This document shows positions 53,939-64,000 of a DNA stretch of 64,000 bases, one piece after another. Every line of letters begins with the position of its first letter. Within the stretch, counting starts at the first letter, position 1. The notes under the pieces were generated by a model, which saw nothing but the letters and a program-made list of their open reading frames with translations, was not told the origin of the DNA and made no database searches. Source of the DNA: Rostrohypoxylon terebratum (Eukaryota > Ascomycota > Sordariomycetes > Xylariales > Hypoxylaceae). The position numbers were made by a program, and so were the translations under genes. Where the stretch lies: NCBI GenBank assembly GCA_022497145.1, contig MU385867.1, positions 434,001-498,000 on the forward strand, given 5' to 3'.

Positions 53939-54844
53939 TCAAGCAGTTGTAATTGATTCTGCCAGAATTGCTCAACCATTCCTCCTTCCCAGCCTAGCGC
54001 CAGGATTGGTATTGTTTCGTGGAATGACGGACGAGATCTCAAGTGGTTTAGTAGCTTAGAGTTCTGATCACAGTTGTCGATGTTGCTAATGATCACTCGG
54101 ACAAGGAAGCTCCTAGCAGCCTCTCCAAGTTCTCCAAGTATCGTAGGAATTTGTCGTTTCCAGTAGCTCGACGGTTTGAAGTAAAAGGGTAGGTGCAGGA
54201 TCGCTCGTATTACAAATAGCGCGTGATAAGTTGACCGGAAATATCGCGACTGTGAAAGTAGAAATGGTATTTGTGGTTTCAGCTGTAGTTGTCAATGTCC
54301 AACAATGTGAATGTAAATGTAAATGTAAATGTAAATGTGTCGCATTAAAGGGATGACGACAAGCGCAGGACCCAAGGTCCACGGATAGCTTGGGGATTTG
54401 GGGGCTTTGGGGGCTTGGAGAGATGATCCCTGACTACCCGGTTTAGCAGATATTGCAATTTACAAGGATAAAGTTGATATCACCGATATTTAACCGTGAT
54501 TATCTAACAAGTATCTACCAAGGTACCTTTCATTACAATAATGTAACGAAGCTGGAAGTGGTAAACCTAATTCGACGGATATGTCAGTATCAGTAAATCT
54601 TGAACAAGTGTTATTACGGAAACTGCCAGTTCGAATATCGCAGCTCGGTCGAGTTTAGAATTAATTTCCAAACGACCTTAGACGAGTCAAAATCCTCAAG
54701 TCAGGTACATAGAAGATCGCGTTAGCCTATCATGTTTAACTGCATATACCATCTATCTTGCATGGCTCTCAATTGACTTTCCCAAACTCCAGGCAGTCGT
54801 GACCTCGAGTCCTAGCCGCCTAGGCAGTAGAAATCTTAAAGGAT
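53939..54844. other. Intergenic region with ATGTAA microsatellite
   Basis: A GTAAAT hexamer run (about five units) lies at 54306-54338. Otherwise AT-rich and without coding signal. Confidence 0.5.
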
Positions 54845-55588
54845 TCAAGCTTTCATTGCGCCGATCAACAAAAACTTTGGTCTTATCACATCTTTTTCAG
54901 CTTCTGGGTATTCCTTCATATCCTCCTTTGTCGGTAACCATTCAACAAAGTTGGTAAGCCGAAAATCATTGCTTAGGAGGATGTTGACATAAGAACCAAC
55001 TGTCCGGTGCTGTTTCTGTACGCCAGCTACAAACCATTTGGTCGTTCTCGATCCTTCTATCTGATAATCATCCAATGGCCAGATCTCACGCTTCCTCTCT
55101 CCATCCTCCTCGTGCACCAGGAAGGTTGGATTCGACGGCGCAGTATATATCGGATGCTCAATTGAGAACACTAGTCGACCTGACGACTTTAAACCTTTGC
55201 CGATCTCCTTGATCAAGTTCGGTAGGTTGATGAGATAGTGAAAGGCAAGAGAGCTGAAAATGAGGTTGTACTGGTTTTCTGGCAATCTTGATTCATCAAG
55301 ATCAGCTCGCTCATAAATGATCATCTCATCGTCAGTCATCTCATGTGCTCTATCTAACATATTTTGAGAGAAGTCGATAGCGCGGACGGACGCTGCGCCG
55401 TTTTCCCGGGCAACCCGAGCAAACCAACCAAATCCACAGCCTTAGTCAAGTACGTGAAGGCCATCGAGGTTTGGAAGAAGTGTCTCCAGTTGAGTCCATT
55501 CCCGAGCACCCGGGAGTCCTTTCACTTGACGACTCGAGGTAATGTATTTTTCGAAGAAATCGTCCCGATCATAAATATTCTGCGGCAT
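54845..55588 (-). pseudogene. Class I SAM-dependent methyltransferase with TAA inside motif I
   Basis: The frame starts at ATG 55588 (MPQNIYDRDDFFEKYITSSR) and runs to 54845, 247 codons, in one frame but for TAA at 55444-55442. The stop falls in the SAM-binding loop: VLD-stop-GCGFGWFARVAR, where Leu or Tyr is usual. Downstream parts are undamaged: VRAIDFSQNMLDRAHEM, IFSSLAFHYLINLPNLIKEI, GRLVFSIEHPIYTAP and the C-terminal WLPTKEDMKEYPEAE. Relatives are small fungal methyltransferases of unknown substrate. Translation could at most start again at a non-ideal Met after the stop, which would lose motif I, so the gene should be inactive unless the stop is read through or is a sequence error. Confidence 0.7.
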
Positions 55589-55923
55589 TTTAAGATTCGG
55601 CTTTCCTATCCAACGTTAAGCAAGAGGCTTGTCACATCTTCAATATAAACTCACAAGGACCATTTATCTCAGTTCAAATCGCCTCAATGATTCAGTCGAC
55701 TATCTTCTTGATATTCGAAGTTTTTATTCTCTGTTATCGGGCTTCCTTGCAATTACCTTCTCAACAACTCTCCGCATCGCCAGCACTACGAAATGAGGGT
55801 GTGTTACACTTATATCAACGTCCCCAATGGCACCAGTGTAAATCAGCCTCGGAATTCAATACACCCCCTATCGACCAATCATCATTTATTTGATCGCTGA
55901 TAATAGCTATTTGAAGGTATGTT
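55589..55923. other. Short intergenic spacer between methyltransferases
   Basis: 335 bp, nothing recognised. Confidence 0.5.
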
Positions 55924-56739
55924 TTATGAGTCTATACCCTTTCTAAACAGACCTCCGAACCAGCAGGTAACACCAACCCACTTCCTACTCCTAGGGCCAA
56001 GTATCTCAATCATGGTATCATCTACCCTTCTCTCTATAATTCTAGCTTCGGCTCCATTTTCCCCTTTCACAACTTCCAGACCCCATCTCCTCGCTTCCGC
56101 GGCTACGTCTACAACTGTATGCGCGTAACTTGTAGGACGAATCTTCTCTCCTGTAGCAGCATCTACAAACCCAGCTTGGCTGATTCCGCCCATATGCGCA
56201 TGCATATTGGTTAACAGCAGTATGCCACCTGGTTTGAGAATTTGTGAAACTTGCGAGAAAAACGTTGATAGCGGCACGTGCTCGATTACCAAAGTCGAGA
56301 TCACCCCGTCAGCCTGTAGCGCTAACTTCGGAGGTGATGGCGAAATGAGCATGTCAAAAACCTCCAGATACAGCTTAGGTACATCTCCCGTCGGCTCTTG
56401 ACCTGATAGACTAGCTCCATCGTCCAATTGATGTAATCGCGATCTCGCCACCTCAAGCATTCCTCTACTTGAATCTAGTGCAACCACTTCCGCTATGCCG
56501 GGGACTGTGAGAAGCAGCTTGGTGTTGCGACCCGTCCCACAACCTAGGTCCACCATGCGCCACGGTTTAGAGGATATTATGGATTGCAAAAACTGCGGAA
56601 ACAATGTTTTCAACTCAATGGTATCGAGCGCTTGCAAGAAGTTGCCGTCCGTATCGTAGACCGCCGCCCACCGATCGTAGGCTTCAGCTGTGGGCAGGTA
56701 GCGGATAGATGTAAAAGGTAGATCTTCGGGATTGGCCAT
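55924..56739 (-). CDS. Class I SAM-dependent methyltransferase, 271 aa
   Basis: Intronless. The start is taken at ATG 56739 (MANPEDLPFTSIRYLPTAEA); two more in-frame codons precede it but begin with TTG. Motif I is MVDLGCGTGRNTKLLL, followed by the acidic VALDSSRGMLEVAR, then DGVISTLVIEHV (motif II region) and LKPGGILLLTNMH. The C-terminus has AHTVVDVAAEARRWGLEVV. The length and motif order suit small-molecule O- or N-methyltransferases of the Methyltransf_11/25 type. It lies in tandem with a damaged methyltransferase gene, but the two proteins share only general motifs and look like different subfamilies. Substrate unknown; no presequence, so cytosolic. Confidence 0.82.
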   Translation of the reverse strand: MANPEDLPFTSIRYLPTAEAYDRWAAVYDTDGNFLQALDTIELKTLFPQFLQSIISSKPWRMVDLGCGTGRNTKLLLTVPGIAEVVALDSSRGMLEVARSRLHQLDDGASLSGQEPTGDVPKLYLEVFDMLISPSPPKLALQADGVISTLVIEHVPLSTFFSQVSQILKPGGILLLTNMHAHMGGISQAGFVDAATGEKIRPTSYAHTVVDVAAEARRWGLEVVKGENGAEARIIERRVDDTMIEILGPRSRKWVGVTCWFGGLFRKGIDS

Positions 56740-57705
56740 GATCAAACATTCGGATAAAATAGGTAGGTAGGTTCAAATCTTCAACTTCTCTAATAGGAAT
56801 TGTTTGGATAAATGATGTTACTATTTGTAAAACTTCCACTCTCCGCCATCGCGAAACTATTTCCCCTGAGTCATTGACTTCGTCATCTATAGGGCGTATC
56901 GTCCTTGCACCAGTTCCATGATGAGTTGGAATGAGAGATAGTACTAGACTCGCCAAGCTTCCAAATACGCATCAACTGCGGTTCAGCTACCCCGCACGCC
57001 TATAACCAACTAGGCCATTGGCCCTTAGGAAGATATACCTGAGATTATAGTCGCCGGTGAAGATTATTGGTCGCTCATACACACATGGTTATCCATAGAT
57101 GTTCAATAAACTCCACGTACTTAAGAGATCTAGAACGAAGATCACACGATCAAACTATGACTGGATATCCGGAAAGTTCTGGCTTTCGAGTTACCAACAA
57201 CTGCAGAAGACTATCTCATCACTGTCGCATAACCAAGAGTCGTGAGCTAGTTTGCTCTAATTAGATTGATAACGTTATATAGGTTCATGTTTATACAATA
57301 AGAGTATCATTAGTCGAAGTTTAGTCTTTACTTTGATTATCACAGGCCGAGGTATATACCTAGGACCTAGGTCCTAGATATACGTTACCCATTCGCGAGT
57401 TGAGTTTGCTTGCCTCAATATAAAGTGCGTTAATAATTATGATATTCGTCCAACTTGAGATAAAAACCACGAAGATCAACGGCGACCTGATGTTTATCAT
57501 ATGCCAACAGATTATTCGCAAATTCATTGCCTAATCTATCTGAGGTATGTATGTGGTGGTGACGTTACCATTAGACGTCCTCTCCTCTTGTACGTACCGC
57601 CTGGTGATGGAGTTAAATACGACTGTTCTCTAGGTTACCTACTGGCTTCGTATCGTGATCAAGCAGTTTCCATGCCCGCTATATTCACCGAGTAGAGAAT
57701 ACGCA
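56740..57705. other. Intergenic region with 18-bp palindrome
   Basis: AT-rich, no gene. A perfect palindrome CTAGGACCTAGGTCCTAG lies at 57360-57377. Confidence 0.5.
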
Positions 57706-58161
57706 ATGCACATAGTCTATCTACTATTTCCACTCACAGTTTTATGTCGCGGTGGCTCTGGTGGTGGTGGTTCCGGTCGAGGTTCCGGTCCTAAAAAGCC
57801 AAATCCTGGCAACTCACCGAAACCAAAATTGACGCTGCCTGCCATTTCAGCCTCTTCCAGCTCATCCCCACATCCATATTCTAGTGTACTACCGACGAGT
57901 GAATCCAGCATCAAGTCGTACTCTACTAGCCGAATTCTTTCAGGCGACTTATCTATCACTCAGACATCATCCACTTTGTCTACTTCACCATCGTTCTCAC
58001 CGCCATTTCACTCCCTCAATCTCGAATCAACTATAACAACTACATCCTCGTTACCTGGACCATCATCAACCACACCTCTATATATAGCGGTCAACTCCAC
58101 AACGGGATCTGAGACTCAGAGCAAACGTCCCCCGGGAAAATGTCGCCGTCGCCACACTTAA
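57706..58161 (+). CDS. Small Ser/Thr-rich secreted protein with Gly-rich N-terminus, 151 aa
   Basis: Start chosen at ATG 57706 because it places a signal peptide first (MHIVYLLFPLTVLCRG); the frame is open 17 codons earlier but that would bury it. A GGSGGGGSGRGSGPKK linker follows, then about 100 residues dominated by Ser, Thr and Pro, ending with the basic RPPGKCRRRHT. One Asn-x-Ser/Thr site (VNSTTG) and many potential O-glycosylation sites. There is no GPI signal or transmembrane helix at the C-terminus, and only a single Cys after cleavage. It is probably an extracellular or wall-associated glycoprotein; low-complexity sequence makes family assignment unsafe. It could also be a chance open frame. 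Confidence 0.45.
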   Translation: MHIVYLLFPLTVLCRGGSGGGGSGRGSGPKKPNPGNSPKPKLTLPAISASSSSSPHPYSSVLPTSESSIKSYSTSRILSGDLSITQTSSTLSTSPSFSPPFHSLNLESTITTTSSLPGPSSTTPLYIAVNSTTGSETQSKRPPGKCRRRHT

Positions 58162-58831
58162 CGTGAGGGCATTGGAGGGATATGGGAAGAAAACCTTGTA
58201 TAGAAAGTCAGAGGCGCGAAGTGTTCGAAAAAGATGACACGTACGATTACTTACCTATGGACTATTTACACAAATTTTCATCGTCTCCTTTGTCTTGGGA
58301 TAGTGTATTTATTTTTCGCCATAATATCTAATATGGAAAGAAAAGTTGTATAGAGAACAACAGGGTTATGCATACCTCCAAATTGGTGCTCATGACAACC
58401 TGTGAATCTGTATGTTTCATGTTGATATGTGCCCATTCAGGAACTACCAGGGGTAAGGTGCTAACTGTTGATTTTCAACTTGTAACTTGCCTACTACATG
58501 CCCACCTATCAAGATGAATTGAGGAATGAACATGCGACACGTCAGATATGAGCTATTAGATACATGAATACCTATGTATGTTTCATGAGAATGTGATAAA
58601 GTGTTCTGGTATTGATAGTTAAGATTATTATGATGTCTTACTGGGCGTTTTTGAATGCTTATATAAGCACGATCTAGCGGATGGTCTTTTTAGGTTCGCC
58701 ACATCCCCTACGACTGACAGTCACTGATTTGAACAACGTTCTGTCAGTCTTAGAAAAATCGAATTTTACTTTGCTCTATCAATCGCCCCTACAGAATCTC
58801 ATCAAGCTATCCGTATAGATTTATACTGAAG
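58162..58831. other. Intergenic region
   Basis: Promoter side of REX2; AT-rich and without other features. Confidence 0.5.
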
Positions 58832-59511
58832 ATGGCGAATAACGAAGCATTAGTGTGGATTGATTGTGAGGTAACATATTTCTCATTCTCTCTGGTATCC
58901 GTGACTCCGTGAAGGGATGATGAAATTGACATGCATACCAGATGACGGGCCTCGATCCCGACCGTGAAGAGATTATCGAAATCTTCTGCATTATAACCAC
59001 AGGCACGCTAGATATCATGGATGAGAACGGCTGGGGCGTGGTCATACATCAACCGCAAGAGAGGATGGACAAGATGGATGACTGGTGCACCCGTACGCAT
59101 GCGAAGACCGGCTTGACAGCAGCAGTGCTGGCCTCGAAAGTAACTCCGGAGCAGGCCGCGGATGAACTTCTCGCATATATCAAGAAGTATATACCTGAGC
59201 GAGGAGCACTGCTAGCCGGCAATAGCGTCCATGCGGATCGGGCGTTTCTTCGAAAAGAACCCTACAAGAAGGTGGTGGATCACCTTCATCATCGGATTTT
59301 GGACGTTAGCGCTCTGAAGGAGGCAGCGCGACGGTGGTGTCCTAAAGCTGTTATACGGGGTGCCCCAAAAAAACAAGGCTTGCACCAAGCCAAAGAAGAT
59401 ATTCTGGAGAGTATTGCTGAAGCCCGATATTACAAGGATGTAATTTTCAGCAACGCCCGAATCCCAACAACAAAACAGGAGAAGGTGGAAAATGTGGGAC
59501 AAGTTCAATAG
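58832..59511 (+). CDS. REX2: Oligoribonuclease REX2 (DEDDh 3'-5' exonuclease), 202 aa
   Basis: Exons 58832-58870 (MANNEALVWIDCE) and 58942-59511, joined by a 71-bp intron (GTAACA to CCAG) so that the catalytic motif reads WIDCEMTGLDP. DEDDh residues visible: Asp11 and Glu13 of motif I, the ADRAFL Asp of motif II, and His and Asp in GLHQAKEDI of motif III. HHRILDVSALKEAARRW is the family signature. Size (about 200 aa) fits oligoribonucleases. The enzyme degrades 2-5-nt RNA fragments to mononucleotides, and in fungi works mainly in mitochondria; here no clear presequence is seen, although an alternative upstream exon cannot be excluded. The C-terminal tail (TTKQEKVENVGQVQ) is variable in the family. 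Confidence 0.92.
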
Positions 59512-60346
59512 AAATAAAATATAAACCTGTTCAGTCAAACCATAGCTGCTTTCCCACACAAATAATCGCTAGACCAGCCATCATTTTTACACGAATGCTA
59601 GTCGAGACGCCATTTACGAATGTGGCTGGCGCGGCATCGGTACATCGGACGGGTTGGGACTGTGATGCGATAAATACGGGTTCAATAACAATAACAATTT
59701 CCACCGCACGAAGTCTCTCGCGTGGTAAATCGTTTGGCTTTCAATGGCTGAATGGTTACTTCTTAGCCTCGTCTAGAACGTGATAAATGCAAGGTGACCC
59801 AGGTGATTGATAAATTGACTGAAGATTTCCAATGATATGCGAGCTTGTTCATAGGGGGGGAGCATTTATATGTACGTGATGTGGCAGTGAAGCGACAGTG
59901 TATTTTGACTGTATATCTATAGGTATTACATAGGTAAACGGGTGTGAAGAATACAGTGTTAACAGTTTCCGAAGATTAAATCGATAAACGATTTCGCCTC
60001 TATGGCTACACCCCACAAGGGAATGAGGTCACCACCACTAGTGTAGGTTGATTTTATTTGTTGTAACTTCCATCCATAGCTTTTATTTCCAAGGTTTCTG
60101 GTCAGTGGTGGGAAGCTGGGAAGCGGCCTGTAGCTTTACATAGTAGCTTGTTAGGCGATTTCCCTGCAACCCCGCCAAAAAGTCGTCATACTGGATGTTT
60201 TGAATTGATTCCCCTCACCCCCTATTTCCTTTTACTTACTTTAAACCTCACAAGCTTTCTTCCAAGTGTTAGCGGATTAGACTAACAGCCTCTCAGACTA
60301 CATCTTTGAATATTGGTCATTGTTCAGTCTAAAGTTGCATTCCATC
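59512..60346. other. Intergenic region upstream of phosphoglucomutase
   Basis: No other gene seen; a short frame at 59595-59783 has no family likeness. Confidence 0.5.
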
Positions 60347-62338
60347 ATGAGCATCAAATCCGTTGAATTCAAGTCCTTCGCCGACCAGAAGCCTGGAACG
60401 TATGTGAAAATAGCTTTCCTTTGAGCTACCCCGCTGTCTCTATTTCCACGACCATCCACCGTGCCCAGCCGCAAAAGAAGAGAAAAAAACGCCACAAGAT
60501 CGGCCTTCGCTCAACCCTTTAGATTGATCACTAACATCCACCTGTAGCTCAGGTCTTCGAAAGAAGGTCAAGGTTTTCCAACAACCCAACTACAGCGAGT
60601 CTTTCGTCACTAGCATCCTTCTCTCCATCCCGGAGGGCGCCGAGGGTGAGCACAACAAATATACCAGATACCTTCAATAGTCATTTCTAAATTCGTATGG
60701 TATAGGTGCATTCCTAGTTGTTGGTGGCGACGGCCGATTCTGGAACCCCGAGGTTATCCAGCTGATTGCGAAAATTGGAGCTGCATATGGAGTTAAGAAG
60801 CTGTTAATCGGTCAAAATGGCATTCTATCAACACCTGCAGCAAGTCACGTCATTCGAAAGCGAAAGGCAACAGGAGGTATCCTCTTGACTGCCAGCCACA
60901 ACCCTGGCGGTAAGCATGATTCTTTGCCTAAGCTATAGCTAGATCTCTAATCCCCCAATTCCGCACCATACAGGACCCGACCAAGATTTTGGTATCAAGT
61001 ACAACTTATCCAACGGTGGCCCCGCTCCGGAAAGTGTGACAAACAAGATATTCGAAGCTTCGAAGACTCTCACATCCTTCAAGATCGCCGATATCCCCGA
61101 TATAGATATTACCACTATCGGAACAAAGACATATGGCCCCTTGGAGGTTGAAATTGTCGATAGCACGGCTGACTACGTGCAAATGCTAAAGGACATCTTT
61201 GATTTCCCCCTGATCAAGAAGTTCTTCGCCGATAACTCCGACTTCAAGGTCCTCTTTGACGGTCTACATGGTGTTACAGGCCCGTACGGAAAGGCAATTT
61301 TCGAGGAAGAATTGGGCGTCAAGGGATCCACACAAAACTGTGTCCCTAAACCTGATTTCGGCGGTGGACACCCAGACCCCAACCTAACCTACGCCCACTC
61401 TCTAGTAGAAGCCGTTGACAAAAACTCCATCCCCTTTGGTGCTGCATCTGATGGAGATGGCGACCGAAATATGATCTACGGCGCTGGTGCTTTCGTATCA
61501 CCCGGCGACAGTCTGGCTATCATTGCTCACCATGCGCAACTCATCCCATACTTCAAGAAGCAGGGCGTCTACGGCCTAGCTCGCAGTATGCCGACATCAG
61601 GTGCCGTAGACCTTGTCGCAAAGGCCCAGGGTCTGAACTGCTATGAAGTACCCACGGGCTGGAAATTTTTCTGTGCCTTGTTCGACGCAGACAAACTGAG
61701 TATCTGTGGTGAAGAGAGTTTTGGTACTGGAAGCAATCACATTCGCGAGAAGGATGGTCTCTGGGCTGTCGTAGCATGGCTTAATATCATTGCCGGATTG
61801 GGCGAAGCTAACCCCGGTACTAAGCCGAGCATTAAGCAGATCCAGGAGGACTTCTGGAAGACCTACGGCCGTGTATTCTTCACCCGATACGACTATGAGA
61901 ATGTGGATTCCGATGGCGCGAACAAGGTTGTCGGCACATTGAAGGACCTAGTCGCTGACCCCAACTTCAAGGGTAGCAAGATCGGAGGTATGTAAACAGC
62001 ACTTAAAGCTTCTCTTGTATTGCGATAGTGACTAACTTCTTACAGAGCGCACGGTAACCGATGCCGGCAACTTCTCCTACACCGATCTAGATGGTTCCGT
62101 GTCTTCGAACCAGGGTCTCTACGCCCGTTTCGATAGCGGCAGCCGCATTGTGGTTCGATTATCTGGCACTGGCTCATCCGGAGCAACCATCCGTCTATAC
62201 ATCGAGAAGTACAGCAACGACCCCTCAACCTATAGCCAGGACGCCCAGGTCTTCCTCAAGGACGAAATCAAATTTGCAACTGATCTATTGAAGTTCAAGG
62301 AATATGTAGGACGCGACGAGCCTGATGTGAAGACATAG
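60347..62338 (+). CDS. pgm: Phosphoglucomutase, 553 aa
   Basis: Exons 60347-60399, 60548-60645, 60706-60909, 60974-61987 and 62046-62338; all joins are in frame and give 553 codons plus TAG. The enzyme interconverts glucose-1-phosphate and glucose-6-phosphate in the cytosol, linking glycolysis with glycogen, trehalose and UDP-glucose (cell wall) synthesis. Visible sites: phosphoserine Ser114 in TASHNPGG, Mg-binding DGDGDR, sugar-binding CGEESFGTGS, and the phosphate-binding loop near the end, RLSGTGSSGATIRLY. Length equals other eukaryotic PGM enzymes (about 555). The gene is the most intron-rich housekeeping gene here, and several introns end with CAG after short T-rich tracts. Confidence 0.96.
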
Positions 62339-64000
62339 GTGGCTGAGCGTCTGAGGCGGAATTAGCGTGTGGATTAAAATTTTGAGGTTATGAGAGCCGC
62401 TAACTTTTTGAGAAATAATGGTGTCGACACGTCATGTAACTAACGCGGATATGATAAAAAAAATGAACTGATTTGTCTATAGACAAGCATTGAGATTGGT
62501 GTTTTGTGAAAATACATGTCCAAAATGTCAGGATGGCGACGCTTCCATCTCACATAAAAATTACCCACCTACACTTCGCTGCATTCGCTTGCCTTGATAT
62601 TCCCGCTCCCGCTCGATGCCCGGGTACTAACGTCAAATGGATATCAAAAATTTCTTACTAGCCTGGACCAAGTTCGTAAGGGAAGAAATCATCTTGTACC
62701 CCTTCTGCTGCGGAACTAGCCTTACTGCCTCTAACCATGTTCAAGCGCGATCGTCGGTCTGAACATCGCTTAAGCAAATCTGAATGATATTTCAATGCTA
62801 GGCTAAGATAGACGAAGTTAATTCCTCACTTGTAATGCAGTTGAAGAGTAATCTCTAATTTAGTCCAGTTGAAAACTTCGATTTTGGGCCGATTTAAAAG
62901 TACCAACACCCTTGGCGAACGAATATAGAACGGACTTTTGTTTGAGATTCGCTTGAGAGTCTTCTTTAGGATGCCTATAGTTCTAAAGTGAGTACTAGTA
63001 AGTGCAATAAAAGCAAATCATGAATTGCATTTTTTTTTTCTGGATTTCGTAGTGGCGTTGTAGAGCTGCTCAGTAAGTGCGTACAGCTATGTAAAATCGG
63101 TGCTTGGCGGCGTTAAATTCGCCGATGAATCTCGACCAAGGGAGGCAATGGGGGCGGTAATGGGCAGATAACTGCAGTGTCACCTATTACCTAAACTGTT
63201 AAGATGCGACTTCCGTACACCGATCGAGACCGATGTAAAGTGCAAAATACCCCGATAGTTCCAACTGATCTGGTTGGTTCTGCCAATTCGTATAAACCTG
63301 AAATTCGCGCTATGGTGGTAGTACAAAGAGAAGCGTGGCGCTGCCCAATTGCGCTGTTCGCCGTTCGCTGTTCGCATGTCGATAGCTGTAAGGCTCGCTG
63401 AGGTCGGTAGTTGAAGAGGCACCGCGATTCCCAAGAAATTGTAGAGGAAGGTAACAATCTTGATGAATATCATACAATAGTCAAACTACTTAAACAACTT
63501 TGAACTTCTAGGTATAAAACGGACCGCACAATGAATCTTGGCTACATCTTCCTAGACGCTGACCTCGTTCTTACTTGAAAGTTGATAATCTGAAATCGCA
63601 GTCATCGCAAGTTCTGGTGGTGTTTCATGGGACCTTTGGTGGACATCTGAAGCGGAGTCGGTAAATCTCGACTTTTCTGATTGGCGCATGTCGTTGCAAC
63701 CGTAAGTAAGTAGGGCATATGCAAACTGCAAGTACAAGCATCTAGAAAAGCCCGTAAAGGAGTAGCCTATCATGTTGTGAGACGGTTGCTTTTGGTCGCT
63801 TTTGGCGATAGATCACTACGTAGGTTGTATTTGCTCTTAGCCTTATCAAAGACTCATCTGTAATGCGTAGGATGTAATCTTCTACCCGAGCACCTATGGT
63901 CCTATATAATTTAGTGTTGACTGCGATGTTCATGCTGACAGGAAGCATAGCGTCGTAGGCGAGCTCAGCCTTGCCGATCATTAGCATTATTAGGCGGGCT
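62339..64000. other. Gene-free right end of the window
   Basis: 1.66 kb without a recognisable gene on either strand. Short frames at 63180-63473 (minus) and 63742-63987 (minus) show no motif. Confidence 0.45.

Noticed and set aside
57717..57959. 80-codon minus-strand frame opposite the Ser/Thr-rich secreted protein
   Set aside because: Pro/Glu-rich shadow of the Gly/Ser linker; the + strand frame has a signal peptide and is the better choice.
1..64000. CRISPR arrays, bacterial-type operons, ribosome binding sites, rRNA genes, intact transposons
   Set aside because: None found; the window is eukaryotic nuclear DNA and shows no repeats or coding frames for such elements.

Overview
The window is from a filamentous ascomycete (Pezizomycotina). 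Genes carry short introns (about 50-80 bp) with GTAAGT-like donors and CTAAC/CTGAC branch sites. The set mixes mitochondrial housekeeping genes, a secreted xylan esterase, a highly reducing polyketide synthase (HR-PKS) and fungal-type small secreted proteins. No operons are present, and genus cannot be told from the sequence alone.

Layout. 1-17.8 kb is accessory-looking: the C-terminal end of a RecB-like nuclease protein, a 95-aa IGKQFT-repeat protein, an acetylxylan-esterase-like enzyme, an interstitial TTAGGG block, a short-chain dehydrogenase, a methyltransferase with a premature stop, an alpha/beta hydrolase, an orphan secreted protein, a striking 684-aa protein made of about 28 Cys/His units, an orphan open frame and a PGAP4-like glycosyltransferase. 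17.8-25.6 kb is a conserved block: TIM44, mitochondrial uS11, a PPPDE/DeSI peptidase, OLA1 and an acidic hypothetical protein. 25.6-31.4 kb is gene-poor and holds three damaged genes: a ricin-type lectin, an NAD(P) reductase and a flavin oxidoreductase. 31.5-43.2 kb looks like a small polyketide locus: a hydrolase divergent from a 2,416-aa HR-PKS, and an intact BBE-like flavoenzyme. 44-45.7 kb holds a large conserved-looking unknown protein with a 4.1-kb gene-free upstream region. 49.8-54 kb encodes a VPS9-ankyrin-PX protein of Vrl1/VARP type. 54.8-58.2 kb has two methyltransferases (one with a stop in motif I) and a Ser/Thr-rich secreted protein. 58.8-62.3 kb returns to housekeeping: oligoribonuclease REX2 and phosphoglucomutase.

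How the parts relate. The HR-PKS, divergent hydrolase and flavoenzyme plausibly act together: chain assembly, release or transfer, then oxidation. The nearby broken reductase and broken BBE gene may be lost tailoring enzymes. The housekeeping genes are intact, while several accessory genes carry single nonsense codons or frameshifts. A pair of 62-bp direct repeats in the PKS promoter differs almost only by transitions, as expected of repeat-induced point mutation (RIP). Exon boundaries were derived by reading splice signals and checking frame, so they are predictions.
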